A stretch of 64,000 nucleotides of DNA from Pseudonocardia oceani. GTDB lineage: Bacteria; Actinomycetota; Actinomycetes; Mycobacteriales; Pseudonocardiaceae. Positions 52,903-61,340 of this stretch are shown piece by piece. The stretch is from the NCBI RefSeq assembly GCF_019263585.2, contig NZ_JADQDF010000001.1:434001-498000 (forward strand). The letters run 5' to 3'. Position 1 is the first letter of the stretch. The number at the start of each line of letters is the position of its first letter. A program made the translations under genes and the position numbers. The notes below the pieces were generated by a model. It saw only the letters and a program-made list of their open reading frames with translations. It searched no databases and was not told where the DNA came from.

Positions 52903-53245
52903 GTAGCGGCCGTGGCGTGGCGCGGCTGGGTTGAAGGTGCTGGCCGTGGCGTCGCGATGCTACTGCTAGCCCGCTGCTCCTACGCCTTCCCGAGCGGGGA
53001 CACCCCTGAGCCAGGCGCGGGAGTTCAACGGTCGATGCACCGCGAGTCCAGACCTCTACAACCCGCCCGCCCGGCACAGCGCGGTAGTGGGCCTATCTGG
53101 GGAGAGCCGACTGGAGCCGGGCGCCACCATCGGCCTGGAGGACTTGCCGGTCACGCGATCTCCATGCCACGATCGTCCGCGCGGCGCGCGCCGCGAACAG
53201 CGCGATGCCGGATCGGACCATCAATGAGCCCCTTCCAACCTGAGT
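52903..53245. other. gap left of the IS5-type relic
   Basis: About 340 bases with no supported gene; may include the lost end of the IS5-type element. Confidence 0.25.
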
Positions 53246-53905
53246 TCAGCTGGCGAGGATCAGCGTCTGGACGGCCTTGACCAGGGTGTCCGCCCGGCTC
53301 GGGCTGGCCCGGATCTTGCGGAGGATCTTCCAGTTCTTGATCTCGGCGTTGGCCCGTTCGCCCGGCCCGCGGCGACGGGCATGGGCGGTGTTCACGTCCT
53401 TTTGCGATCGGGAGAGTCGCCGGTAGCGGCCGATGTCGGGGTCGCGACGGCGGCGCCGCTGCGGGACCCGGACTGCGGGTCCGCCGCCCTGGTAGGCGGT
53501 GTCGGCCAGGGCCTGTGTCCCGGCGGTGTTGAGGGCGTCGATGATGCCGTGTTCGCGGGCGGCGCCCATGTCGTGCCGGGCTCCGGGGAGATCCAGATCA
53601 ACCTGTCGGCCGGGTCGGCGATGACCTGCACGTTTAGCCCGTGGCACTTGTGTTTCCCGGAGTAGAACCGGCGGTCCCGTCCGCCGGTCATGCCGACCCG
53701 GTCGATGCGCAGCAGCGTGCCGTCGAGGATGACGTGGGCCTTCCCGACCGCGACCTCGATCGCCTGCTCGAGGGTGGGTGCGAGCGCGGCGAGCAGGTCC
53801 AGGGCCTCACACAGGTAGCGGTAGGCCGTGGTGGTGCCGATCCCGAACCCGCCGCCGGGGACGTGTCCGGAGCGGCAGGGCAGCGCGCTGGACGATCCTT
53901 CGCAA
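53246..53905 (-). mobile_element. degraded IS5-family transposase
   Basis: Two frames together give the C-terminal two-thirds of an IS5-type DDE transposase: GTTTAYRYLCEALDLLAAL, VILDGTLLRIDRVG (first Asp), FYSGKHKCHGLNVQVIADP, then after a frame change near 53590 LPGARHDMGAAREHGIIDAL, LADTAYQG (second Asp) and ERANAEIKNWKILRKIR (Glu). N-terminus missing and one frameshift, so inactive. No terminal repeats could be paired. Confidence 0.85.
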
Positions 53906-53982
53906 CCGCGACTTCGCGATCCGGGGCGTTCACCGGCTCGACGTCTCGAGAGGTGGACCTGGCGAGGATTTGCGACGTCCCG

Positions 53983-55368
53983 CTACGGGACGAGCACGGA
54001 GGCCAGCACCGCAGTCACGACGACCAGGCCGGCCGCTGCGAGGGTGAGCAGCCGCCCGGTCGAGGTCCGGCGAGACTCGCGCCGCAGCGGGAAGAGCAGT
54101 TGACGCCCGACCGTGTAGGCGGCGACAGCCCCGAAGAACAGCGCACCCGGTAGCGGGAGCGGCCCGGCGAGGAAGAGCGCGAGGGCCCCGATCCCGATCG
54201 CGATCGCTATCGCGGCCTCCAGGAGCTGAACCGGGATCCTGCGCACGCCGATGCGGCGGTCCGATGACCACAGGCCCCACCGCGACGAGGTGGGCCGCCC
54301 GACGCAGCAGCCACCCAGGAAGCATCCCGGACGGCCGATCGCCATCGCGAGGAAGACGCCCGGGGCGGTGGCGTCGAGGAGCAGCCCCACCGGCGCCCCG
54401 GTCAGCAGGGAGCCGACCGCGAGGGTTCCGAAGCCGCCGAGGAGGAACCCCTGGATGCACGTGCCGGCGACAACGAACCGTCGCAGGCCCTGCCGGTGCA
54501 GCGCCAGATACCAGAACTTCGCCGCCAGGTAGCCAGCCACGACCGCGACCACCGAGACGGTCATCGCCCCGCCCCACGCACCCACCGACCGCTGCAACAG
54601 CAGTGCCTGAGTCACCAGGGCGACGAGCACGCCGAGCAGGACCAGCGCCGGCCACGCCGCCTGACGCACCCCCGGGCCGTGCAGCAACGGCGCCGGCCGG
54701 GTCCGGGTCGTCACCCGCCGCACCGGCGGCCCCGGTCGGCCGTCCGGGCAACCGGTGATTCCCGCGACGGGGGCGGCTGCGACCTGCCACTGCCCCGCGT
54801 TGACACCCACCACCTTGGTGGTGATCGAGACCCGTCCGCTACCCGGCGGGAGTCCCTCGACCCGCTCGGTGCGGTCGAACCGGTCGCGCGGATCCTGGCC
54901 GGTGGCCCCGACGCGCCGGCCGACGAATCGGACCGTCACCGGTTCGGACGGGGTGCGGACGTGCTCGTCGGACTCCAGCCAGTAGGTGGCGCTGAGCCCG
55001 ACCTGATCACCGCCGAGGTCGTCCGCGAGCTTCTCCGCACAGCCTCCCGCCGTGACGGCCTCCGCCGTCGGGACCGCGCCCTCCCGTGCCACCGGCGCGG
55101 CGGTCACGGTCTGATCCTGGACGCCGGCCGCGATCGGGTCTGCGCCGGTGGAGATGTCGCGCTGGCCCTGCACACCCGCTTCGTCACGCGCGGGGCGCGG
55201 GCGGCGTTGTGGTGCTCGGTGCGCCGGGGTGAGGACCAGGCCCGAGCGGGCGGCCAACGCGGAGGTCAGCTGCTCCAACCCCATTGCACCCCGGTTCACA
55301 GGCCTTCCTGCCGCTGCACGGCCGGTTGTCGGTTGTCTCCTGGTCGATCTCGTCCGTGACTTGGCCAC
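53983..55368 (-). CDS. prolipoprotein diacylglyceryl transferase-like protein with large N-terminal domain
   Basis: A protein of up to 461 residues. The C-terminal 240 residues have seven helices and the Lgt-type signature AIGRPGCFLGGCCVGRPTSSRWG with following RIPVQLLEA, resembling Lgt, which transfers diacylglyceryl from phosphatidylglycerol to prolipoproteins; the usual HGG motif of Lgt is not seen. The first ~200 residues are an additional soluble region with VGLSATYWLESDEHVRTPSEPVTVRFVGRRVG and VEGLPPGSGRVSITTKVVGVNAGQW, beta-rich and Ig-like. The start is uncertain (GTG 55368, or an ATG about 84 bases inside). Belongs to a group of Lgt-family paralogues of unknown substrate. Confidence 0.75.
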   Translation of the reverse strand: MAKSRTRSTRRQPTTGRAAAGRPVNRGAMGLEQLTSALAARSGLVLTPAHRAPQRRPRPARDEAGVQGQRDISTGADPIAAGVQDQTVTAAPVAREGAVPTAEAVTAGGCAEKLADDLGGDQVGLSATYWLESDEHVRTPSEPVTVRFVGRRVGATGQDPRDRFDRTERVEGLPPGSGRVSITTKVVGVNAGQWQVAAAPVAGITGCPDGRPGPPVRRVTTRTRPAPLLHGPGVRQAAWPALVLLGVLVALVTQALLLQRSVGAWGGAMTVSVVAVVAGYLAAKFWYLALHRQGLRRFVVAGTCIQGFLLGGFGTLAVGSLLTGAPVGLLLDATAPGVFLAMAIGRPGCFLGGCCVGRPTSSRWGLWSSDRRIGVRRIPVQLLEAAIAIAIGIGALALFLAGPLPLPGALFFGAVAAYTVGRQLLFPLRRESRRTSTGRLLTLAAAGLVVVTAVLASVLVP

Positions 55369-55481
55369 TGGGCGTCATTCCCTGCTGATCGGTGTGGGGT
55401 CGGAGTCGTCGCCGGCGCTGTTCACCCGGCGCTCGGGTCGTCGCCCCATGGCCGGGTCGCGCTGCCGGTGTCGCGCCTGGT

Positions 55482-55721
55482 CTAGGTGCCGGTGGTCGGC
55501 GGCGTCGAGGGGCTGCGTGTGACGCGGCCGTCGTCGAGTGCGTCCTGGGCGCGCAGCATCCGCAGTTCCTCGCGCAGTTCCGCGATCTGTCGATCAGTGG
55601 CCGGATCGGTGCCGGTGGTCCCGCTCATCGCGCAGCGCCCGCGCAGCGCCGGCCGGACGCAGAAGAAGTAGGTGGCCGCGATCGCGGCCACCGCGACGAA
55701 GGCGGCGATCCAGGTCGACAT
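55482..55721 (-). CDS. small single-helix protein with C-terminal coil
   Basis: 79 residues: helix STWIAAFVAVAAIAATYFFCV, then a basic segment, then ATDRQIAELREELRMLRAQDAL, a short coiled coil. The ATG overlaps the preceding stop by one base, so it is coupled to the gene upstream, with which it shares the same helix-plus-coil design. Family unknown. Confidence 0.6.
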   Translation of the reverse strand: MSTWIAAFVAVAAIAATYFFCVRPALRGRCAMSGTTGTDPATDRQIAELREELRMLRAQDALDDGRVTRSPSTPPTTGT

Positions 55722-55915
55722 CACAGGCCGCCCTTCGCGCGCTGGGCGGCACGTTCGGCCTTGAGCAGGTCGATCTCGGAGCGCAGCTCGGCGACCTGGT
55801 CCGGCCCCTTCAGGGTGCCGCTCCCGGTGCGCTGGCCGCGCATCATCATCCACATCATCGCGCCCATCCCGACCGGGCAGGCCAGCAGGGCCAGGCCGTA
55901 CAGCAGTGACTCCAT
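55721..55915 (-). CDS. small Met-rich membrane protein with C-terminal coil
   Basis: 64 residues: helix LLYGLALLACPVGMGAMMWMMM, with a Cys-Pro and a Met cluster able to bind copper, then DQVAELRSEIDLLKAERAAQRAK, a coiled coil. GAGGAG precedes the ATG at 55915. First gene of a two-gene unit, 40 bases from the palindromic operator at 55955-55986. Similar small proteins occur in copper loci, but no named family is recognised. Confidence 0.65.
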   Translation of the reverse strand: MESLLYGLALLACPVGMGAMMWMMMRGQRTGSGTLKGPDQVAELRSEIDLLKAERAAQRAKGGL

Positions 55916-55954
55916 CGATGTCTCCTCGCGGGCTCGACAAGGGTGCGCCCTCGT

Positions 55955-55986
55955 CATCTACTATCTCCGTACCGACACAGTAGATG
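55955..55986. promoter_or_regulatory. 26-base BlaI-type operator, type 2
   Basis: Perfect 8-base outer arms CATCTACT (55955-55962) and AGTAGATG (55979-55986) around a 16-base centre containing CTCCGTACC. The 26-base core 55958-55983 recurs almost exactly (inverted) at 62325-62350 and in variant form at 62880-62905. It lies between the small membrane gene pair (minus) and the zinc-finger gene (plus). Confidence 0.75.
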
Positions 55987-56063
55987 AACGCTTCGTCGAC
56001 CGCCACGCTCGAAGACGTGATGGTCACCGCGAGCTCGGCGCCGACGCGCAAAGGAGGCAACAC

Positions 56064-56249
56064 ATGGCCCGGAACTGCTCCCACGCCATCGACGCCGGGG
56101 TGTACCTACTCGGGGACCTGCCCGATGCGGAGGTCGAGGCATTCGTCCGACATCTCGACGGCTGCCCCGCGTGCCGGGTGGAGATCGAGGAGCTGGCGCC
56201 GGTTGTGCGGCTGCTCATCGCGTCCCGCTCCCGCCTCGGCGGTTCCTGA
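56064..56249 (+). CDS. short anti-sigma-factor-like zinc-finger (zf-HC2) protein
   Basis: 61 residues containing the ZAS/zf-HC2 pattern: H in CSHAIDAGVYLLGDL, then VRHLDGCPACRVEIEELAPVV with H-x3-C-x2-C zinc ligands. Anti-sigma factors of group IV sigma factors begin this way, but here the protein stops after the domain with no membrane segment, and there is no sigma factor gene nearby. AAGGAGG precedes the ATG. It has the type 2 operator upstream. It may act on a distant sigma factor. Confidence 0.8.
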   Translation: MARNCSHAIDAGVYLLGDLPDAEVEAFVRHLDGCPACRVEIEELAPVVRLLIASRSRLGGS

Positions 56250-56351
56250 GCCTCTGGTCGCGGTTGACCGTGTCAGGCCGCAAGTGCCGGTACGCGTCCG
56301 CGGTAGGCGCGCCTGCCAGCAGCACCACCCGGCCGCCCACGGGAGGACGGA

Positions 56352-56708
56352 TCAACCGGTGGGCATCTCATCATGATGCCCGCCCATCTGGCCCATCTGG
56401 TTCATACGGGCCATGTCCCGGGACATCATCGATTCCATCGTAGGGCGCATCTCCTCGTGCATGCGGTTCGCGGCGTCACGCTGCTCGGCGGGCAGGTCCT
56501 GGACCATCTGCCGCATCATCTCGTCCATGCCCTCGAGAGCTGGCCCCTCGGTCAATGCATCAGCTGCGTCGTCCAGGTTGGCCTGGGTGAGCGCGCCTGC
56601 CGGTGCGGCCGGCGGGGCGGCGAAGGCGACGCCGGCGCCGGCTGCGCCGAGCACCGTCACCAGCACCGCACCGGTGATCGCCATTGCGGCCTTGTTCGTG
56701 ATCGTCAT
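56352..56708 (-). CDS. exported Met/His-rich protein
   Basis: 118 residues: signal peptide (ITGAVLVTVLGAAGAGVAFA), then a helical segment rich in Met (EGMDEMMRQMVQDL, RMHEEMRPTMESMMSRDMARMNQMGQMGGHHDEM). Met clusters ending in a His pair are typical of periplasmic Cu(I)- or Ag(I)-binding proteins. It follows the two-component system on the same strand by 46 bases, which suggests that the kinase senses copper and this is its sink. No named family. Confidence 0.75.
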   Translation of the reverse strand: MTITNKAAMAITGAVLVTVLGAAGAGVAFAAPPAAPAGALTQANLDDAADALTEGPALEGMDEMMRQMVQDLPAEQRDAANRMHEEMRPTMESMMSRDMARMNQMGQMGGHHDEMPTG

Positions 56709-56754
56709 CGTGGTCTCCTGTTCGTGGTCGTTGTCGAAGTGGACGATTTCGACG

Positions 56755-58176
56755 CTAGGAAGGGGCCATGAAGATCCGATGAAGACGCTGCGGTTCGGTG
56801 ATGTGGTTCACCGGGAGCCGGACCAGGAACCGGCTGCCGCGGCCGGGGCGGCTGTCCACGGTGATGTCGCCGTCGTGGGCGCGGACGAGTTCCACCGCCA
56901 CGGCCAGCCCGATCCCCGAGCCCCCAGAGGGTGCGGCGGCGCCGCGGAAGAACCGGTCGAACACCCGCGGCATCTCGTCGGCAGGGATCCCGGGGCCGGT
57001 GTCGGCGACCGCGATCTCGGCCCCGTCGGGGCCGCGGGCGAGCGTGACGGTGATCGTGCCCCCGGGCGGGGTCCAGATGGCGGCGTTGGTCAGCAGGTTG
57101 GTGACGACCTGGCTGATCCGGACGGGATCGGCGAACACGTCGACCTCGTCGAGCCGGCGGACGAGTTCGAGTTCGAGCTCGGCGAGGTGACCGGCCAGCC
57201 CGTCGAGGGCGGCGGTGACCAGCGGCCGTAGCGCCACCTCACGACACCGCAGGCCGAACCCGGCCGCGCCGGCGTCGGCGAGGGTCTCCAGGTCCGCGAC
57301 GAGGCGACCCATCCGCAGCGACTCCTCGTGCAGCGAGTCGATCAGCCGGCGGTCCGGATGAGTGATGCCGTCCTGCACCGCCTCGAGCTGGCCCCGCAGG
57401 ATCGCCAGCGGGGTCCGGAGCTCGTGGGCGATGTCGGCGGCGAACCGCTGCCGCAGCTCGTCCTCACGGTCCACCGTATCGGCCATGGCGTTGAACGACC
57501 GGGCCAGCTCGCCCACCTCGTCGTCGGAGGACACGCGGGCGCGGCGGTCCCGGTTGCCCGCGGCCAGCTCGTCGGCGGCCTCGGTCAGTTCGACCAGCGG
57601 CCGGGTGGTGCGCCGGGCGACCAGCAGCCCGAGGAGCAGGGCCGCCGCCGCGGCACCCGCCGCGGCCAGCAGCAGCAGCTGGTTCACCGCGTCGCGGAAC
57701 TCGAGGTCCGCGGTCGGGGACACGGCCTGCGGGACCTGCACCGTCGCCGTTCCCACCGGGCGCCCCTCAACAACCACCGGAACGGCGACGGCAGGGCCGA
57801 GGTCGGGGACGCCCATCATCTCGCGATGCATCGCGCTGGTCGCGGGGTCGACACCGGACTCGGCGAGCGACCAGACGAACCGCCCGTCGGCTCCCTGCAC
57901 CGTCACGGTCGAGCCGGACATCAAAAGACCCGCCGCCAACCGGTCCAGCGAGTCGGCGCGCCAGCCACCCGCGGTCCGGTAATCCGCGGTCAGCGACGCG
58001 ACGACCTGCTTGACGCGGGCATGCTGTTGAGTGTCGAGGTAGCCCTCGAACCGGGCGCCGAAGGCCACGTTGACCACGATCGCGGTCAACGCGGCCGCAC
58101 CCACCGCGGTCGCGATGACCGTCAGGGCGAGCCGACGCGCAACCCCGCGGCGCCTCCACCGAGCCGGGCTAGTCAT
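56755..58176 (-). CDS. sensor histidine kinase
   Basis: 473 residues: N-terminal helix, an extracytoplasmic domain of about 140 residues (…DPATSAMHREMMGVPDLGPAVAVPVVVEGRP…) with a Met/His cluster, a second helix, HAMP (RRTTRPLVELTEAADELAAGNRDRRA), HisKA with FAADIAHELRTPLA (His about 248) and an HATPase_c domain (TNLLTNAAIWTP, VADTGPGIP, GGSGIGLAVAVELV). Complete and overlapping the response regulator by eight bases. The Met/His cluster suggests copper sensing. Confidence 0.93.
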   Translation of the reverse strand: MTSPARWRRRGVARRLALTVIATAVGAAALTAIVVNVAFGARFEGYLDTQQHARVKQVVASLTADYRTAGGWRADSLDRLAAGLLMSGSTVTVQGADGRFVWSLAESGVDPATSAMHREMMGVPDLGPAVAVPVVVEGRPVGTATVQVPQAVSPTADLEFRDAVNQLLLLAAAGAAAAALLLGLLVARRTTRPLVELTEAADELAAGNRDRRARVSSDDEVGELARSFNAMADTVDREDELRQRFAADIAHELRTPLAILRGQLEAVQDGITHPDRRLIDSLHEESLRMGRLVADLETLADAGAAGFGLRCREVALRPLVTAALDGLAGHLAELELELVRRLDEVDVFADPVRISQVVTNLLTNAAIWTPPGGTITVTLARGPDGAEIAVADTGPGIPADEMPRVFDRFFRGAAAPSGGSGIGLAVAVELVRAHDGDITVDSRPGRGSRFLVRLPVNHITEPQRLHRIFMAPS

Positions 58177-58861
58177 CGCAGGGGACTCCGAGCTTGTAGC
58201 CGACGCCGGTCACCGTCAGCACCAGCCGCGCCGCCGCCGGCGGGTCGTCGAGCTTGCGGCGCAGGTTCTTGACATGCGCGTCGATGGCGCGCTCCTCGGC
58301 GCCACCGTCCCGCTCGCCGCGGATCCGGATCGCCAGCTCCCGGCGCGACCACACCCGTCCTGGCCGGGCCGCGAGCGCGCTCAGCAGGTCGAACTCCGAG
58401 CGGGTCATGGCGACGGGGTGACCGTCGACGCACACCTCGCGGCGCTGGTCGTCGATCCGCAGGATGCCCTCGCCGAACGAGCGGGCCCCGCCCGCGGGGC
58501 CCTCGGGGGCGCTTCGGCGCAGCACCGCCGCCACCCGGGCGACGAGCTCGCCGGGGCTGAACGGTTTGCCCACGTAATCGTCGGCGCCCAGGCGCAGTCC
58601 GGCGATCCGGTCGGCCTCCCCGGCACGCGCGGTGAGGATGATGATCGGCATGTCGAGGTTCTCCCGGACCTGGCGGGCGACATCCAGACCGGCCCGGTCG
58701 GGCAGGCCCAGGTCGAGGATCATCAGGTCGGCGCCGACGGACAGCTCCAGCGCCGCGGCGCCGGAGGAGGCCAGCAGCACCGTGTGCCCGTCACGCTCCA
58801 GGTAGGAACCCACGAGGTGCCGGATCTTCGGTTCGTCGTCCACCACCAGGACCACCGCCAC
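58169..58861 (-). CDS. OmpR/PhoB-type response regulator
   Basis: 230 residues: receiver domain with DDE at 8-10, phospho-acceptor Asp50 in LMILDLGLPD, Thr in ILTARA and Lys in VGKPF, then a winged-helix domain (MTRSEFDLLSALAARPGRVWSRREL, IDAHVKNLRRKL, VTGVGYKL). GTG at 58861 with GGAGG seven bases upstream. It lies 20 bases after the CcdA-like gene, so the two-component genes belong to the thiol-redox operon that starts at 62287. Confidence 0.95.
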   Translation of the reverse strand: MAVVLVVDDEPKIRHLVGSYLERDGHTVLLASSGAAALELSVGADLMILDLGLPDRAGLDVARQVRENLDMPIIILTARAGEADRIAGLRLGADDYVGKPFSPGELVARVAAVLRRSAPEGPAGGARSFGEGILRIDDQRREVCVDGHPVAMTRSEFDLLSALAARPGRVWSRRELAIRIRGERDGGAEERAIDAHVKNLRRKLDDPPAAARLVLTVTGVGYKLGVPCDD

Positions 58862-58881
58862 AGTTGTGCCTCCGCTTCCGA

Positions 58882-59751
58882 TCAGAGAGGAACGGTGAAG
58901 CCACCGATGGGGACACGCAGCCAGGCGATGAAGATCCCCCACAACCCGGTGACGAGCAGCACCCCGACCAGCACGAGCATCGCGCCGCCGGCGAGCTGGA
59001 TGGCGCGGGTGTGGCGGCGCAGCCAGCTGGTGGTGCGTATCGCCCACCCGGCGGCCAGCGCGAGGAACACGAACGGCAGACCGAGTCCCAGGCTGTAGGC
59101 CAGCACCAGGATCAGCCCGCGCACGGTGGTCGGGCCGACCTGGGTGCCCGCGGCGAGGGCGAGCACCCCGGTCAGCGTCGGGCCCAGGCACGGCGTCCAG
59201 CCCAGGCCGAACACCGCGCCGAGGACCGGTGCGCCCCACAGCCCGCGGCGGGGACGGTGGTGCAGACGCAACTCGCGCTGCATCATCGGGACCACCCCGA
59301 GGAACACCAACCCCATCGCGATGGTCACCACGCCGCCGATGCGCTGCAGCACCTGCTCGTTGAGCAAGAGCAGGTCCGACAGGCCGAGCACGCCCATGAT
59401 CGCGGCGGTGAACACCACGGTGAACCCGGCGACGAACAACAGCGACGCCAGGACCAGCCGCGCACGACCCGCACCGGGTGCGACCGCCTGCTTCGTGAGC
59501 GACAGCTCGCCGTCGACACCCGGTCCGGTTCCGCTGCTGACGTCAACGGCCGCAGACGCCGGTGTCCGAGAGGGTGGCGTCTGCGAGGGTGTCGGTGTCG
59601 AGGTGCCGGCGAGCCCGGCGAGGTAGGCGAGATAGCCCGGCACGAGCGGGATGCAGCACGGGGAGGCGAAGGACACCGCGCCGGCAGCGAGCGCGAGCAC
59701 CGCGGCGAGCAGCAGCGGCCCGGAGATGGCCAGCTCGGTCAGGCCGTTCAC
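58882..59751 (-). CDS. CcdA-type thiol-disulfide transporter, second intact copy
   Basis: 289 residues: FASPCCIPLVPGYLAYLAG near residue 30 and LGWTPCLGPTL near 195, with six helices and a Ser/Thr/Pro-rich insertion of about 50 residues after the first helix that ordinary CcdA lacks. The GTG at 59751 overlaps the stop of the TlpA-like gene (GTGA). It feeds electrons to extracytoplasmic thiol proteins; the neighbouring redoxins are the likely partners. The relic at 30509-30780 matches its C-terminus. Confidence 0.9.
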   Translation of the reverse strand: MNGLTELAISGPLLLAAVLALAAGAVSFASPCCIPLVPGYLAYLAGLAGTSTPTPSQTPPSRTPASAAVDVSSGTGPGVDGELSLTKQAVAPGAGRARLVLASLLFVAGFTVVFTAAIMGVLGLSDLLLLNEQVLQRIGGVVTIAMGLVFLGVVPMMQRELRLHHRPRRGLWGAPVLGAVFGLGWTPCLGPTLTGVLALAAGTQVGPTTVRGLILVLAYSLGLGLPFVFLALAAGWAIRTTSWLRRHTRAIQLAGGAMLVLVGVLLVTGLWGIFIAWLRVPIGGFTVPL

Positions 59752-60338
59752 GACCCCACCCCGATCTGAAATGCGGCGCCGTGTTGCTCGGCCGCGATGC
59801 GCTGCACCACCGGAAGCAGCTCGCCGAAGCGGACGGCAGTGAGGAACACCGCGGCCACCCGGTGCTCCCGATCGAGCACCACCATCGACGGGACGGGTGT
59901 TGCTCGGGAAACCGCGCAGGGACACCAGGGACCGGCCGGGGTTGTCGAAGATCGTCGACGGGTAGGTGAGTACGCGGTCGCGCATGAAGTCGCCTGTCGT
60001 CCGGGTGGTCTCGTGGACCTGTTGGAGGCCGGGTGCCTCCTCGCGACACGGACCGCACCAGGAACCCCACACGTTGAGCACCACGACCTGACCGGGGAAG
60101 TCCTCGAGCCCGACCGTGCGTGCCGGTCCGAGCAGGCTGTCCCCGGACAGACCGCGCACCGGTCCGCGGCTCTGCGGCGGGTCGTAGAGGATGCGGGTCT
60201 GCCCGCCGGGGGCGACGAAGGTGAACGTCCGCCGGCGGAGACCGCGTTGGTACCGACCCCGCACCCGCCCAGCAGCAGCGCGAGCAGCACGGCCACGACG
60301 GCGGGCGACCGGCGCCGACCGGGCACGGCTGCGGTCAC
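59748..60338 (-). pseudogene. TlpA-like lipoprotein redoxin with two frameshifts
   Basis: GTG at 60338 starts a lipoprotein signal (LLLGGC, Cys26). After about residue 36 the sense moves to another frame carrying FTFVAPGGQTRILYDPP, GLEDFPGQVVVLNVWGSWCGPCREEAPGL and YPSTIFDNPGRSL, then near 59905 returns to the first frame with PSMVVLDREHRVAAVFLTAV to the stop at 59748. The two shifts compensate each other. The GIDVRD-type strand usual between HETT… and MRDR also seems shortened. CXXC is present but the natural frame would produce a nonsense middle. Confidence 0.85.
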
Positions 60339-60625
60339 CGCTGGATGTCCTCGCTGCCGCCGGCGTGCGGACGCGCGTCGCGGCCGGCCAGGTGGCGGCG
60401 CAGCCGCCGTTCTGACAGCCGCCCGTAGCCGAACATCTCCCCGTCGAGCAGCACGCCGGGGGCGAACGCGACGCCGTGACGCGCCGCTAAGGCCCGGCCG
60501 TCGTCGGTGTCCAGGCCGACGTGGCGGACGGCCATCGGATGCTCCTGCGCGACCCGGGCCAGTACCGCGACGGCGATCTCGCAGAACCGGCAGTCGGCCT
60601 GGGTCAGCAGGGTGACCTCGATCAT
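60335..60625 (-). CDS. glutaredoxin-like thiol protein
   Basis: 96 residues with a thioredoxin fold: VTLLTQADCRFCEIAVAVLARVA holds the CxxC site, followed by VGLDTDDGRALAARHGVAFAPGVLLDGEMFGYGRLS with the cis-Pro loop. Cytoplasmic, so it may reduce the CcdA-type transporters or act on intracellular targets. Its stop overlaps the TlpA-like start (GTGA) and it begins seven bases after the redoxin stop. Confidence 0.88.
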   Translation of the reverse strand: MIEVTLLTQADCRFCEIAVAVLARVAQEHPMAVRHVGLDTDDGRALAARHGVAFAPGVLLDGEMFGYGRLSERRLRRHLAGRDARPHAGGSEDIQR

Positions 60626-60632
60626 CGCCGTC

Positions 60633-61340
60633 TCACCCGGCCTGACGGGTGGCGCGCAGGTCGTCGAGCAGCTGGCTGCCGGGGACGTACATGGTGTAGT
60701 TCGGCGGGCCGCCGTAGTCGGCGCGCCACTCGATCACCCCGTCCGGCCCGACCAGGACGAACGTGTGCCCGTTGCGGGAGTTGCCCATCATGCCGAAGCG
60801 GTTGGCCTCCCACTGGGCGGAGACGGCGAGGCCGGTGTCGGCCAGCGCCGGGGCGGTCAGCCCGTCGTCGCGCATCTTCTGCGCGATCAGGTCCTGCGGG
60901 CCGCTGGTGATCGTCAGCAGCCGGTCGATCCCGACCGAGGCCAGCAGGCCCGGGTCGGCCTCCAGGTCGCGGATCTGGTCCCAGCAGGGCTGGCAGCCCA
61001 GACCCTCGTGGAAGTACAGCAGCACCGTCTCGCCGCGATAGTCACTCAGCCGCACGTTCGCCGCCGGCCCGCCGGCGGCCGCGGCCGTCACGTCGGGCAG
61101 CACGAAGTCCGGTGCGGTGGCACCGATCCCCGGGTCACCGACGTCATAACGGTCGGACGCCACGGTGTCACCGGTGGTGCTCGAGGTGTAGACGGCGAAC
61201 AGCGCGACCAGGGCCAGCACCACCGACCCGACCACGACGAACGGGGTCCGCGAGCGCTGCGAACGGCGCGCTCTCCCCACCACCGAGCGGCGGGCGCCGG
61301 CGGCCTCGGCCCGGCTGCCACTCATCTGGCTACGACTCAT
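60633..61340 (-). CDS. membrane-anchored redoxin/peroxiredoxin-like protein
   Basis: 235 residues: an anchor (FVVVGSVVLALVALFAVYTS), then a thioredoxin-fold domain of the AhpC/TSA type: GATAPDFVLPDV, VLLYFHEGLGCQPCWDQIRDL with CxxC, LTITSGPQDLIAQKM and GHTFVLVGPDGVIEWRADYG. The ATG at 61340 overlaps the upstream stop by ATGA. It is the second gene of the operon, probably reduced by the CcdA-like protein encoded just before it. Confidence 0.88.
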   Translation of the reverse strand: MSRSQMSGSRAEAAGARRSVVGRARRSQRSRTPFVVVGSVVLALVALFAVYTSSTTGDTVASDRYDVGDPGIGATAPDFVLPDVTAAAAGGPAANVRLSDYRGETVLLYFHEGLGCQPCWDQIRDLEADPGLLASVGIDRLLTITSGPQDLIAQKMRDDGLTAPALADTGLAVSAQWEANRFGMMGNSRNGHTFVLVGPDGVIEWRADYGGPPNYTMYVPGSQLLDDLRATRQAG

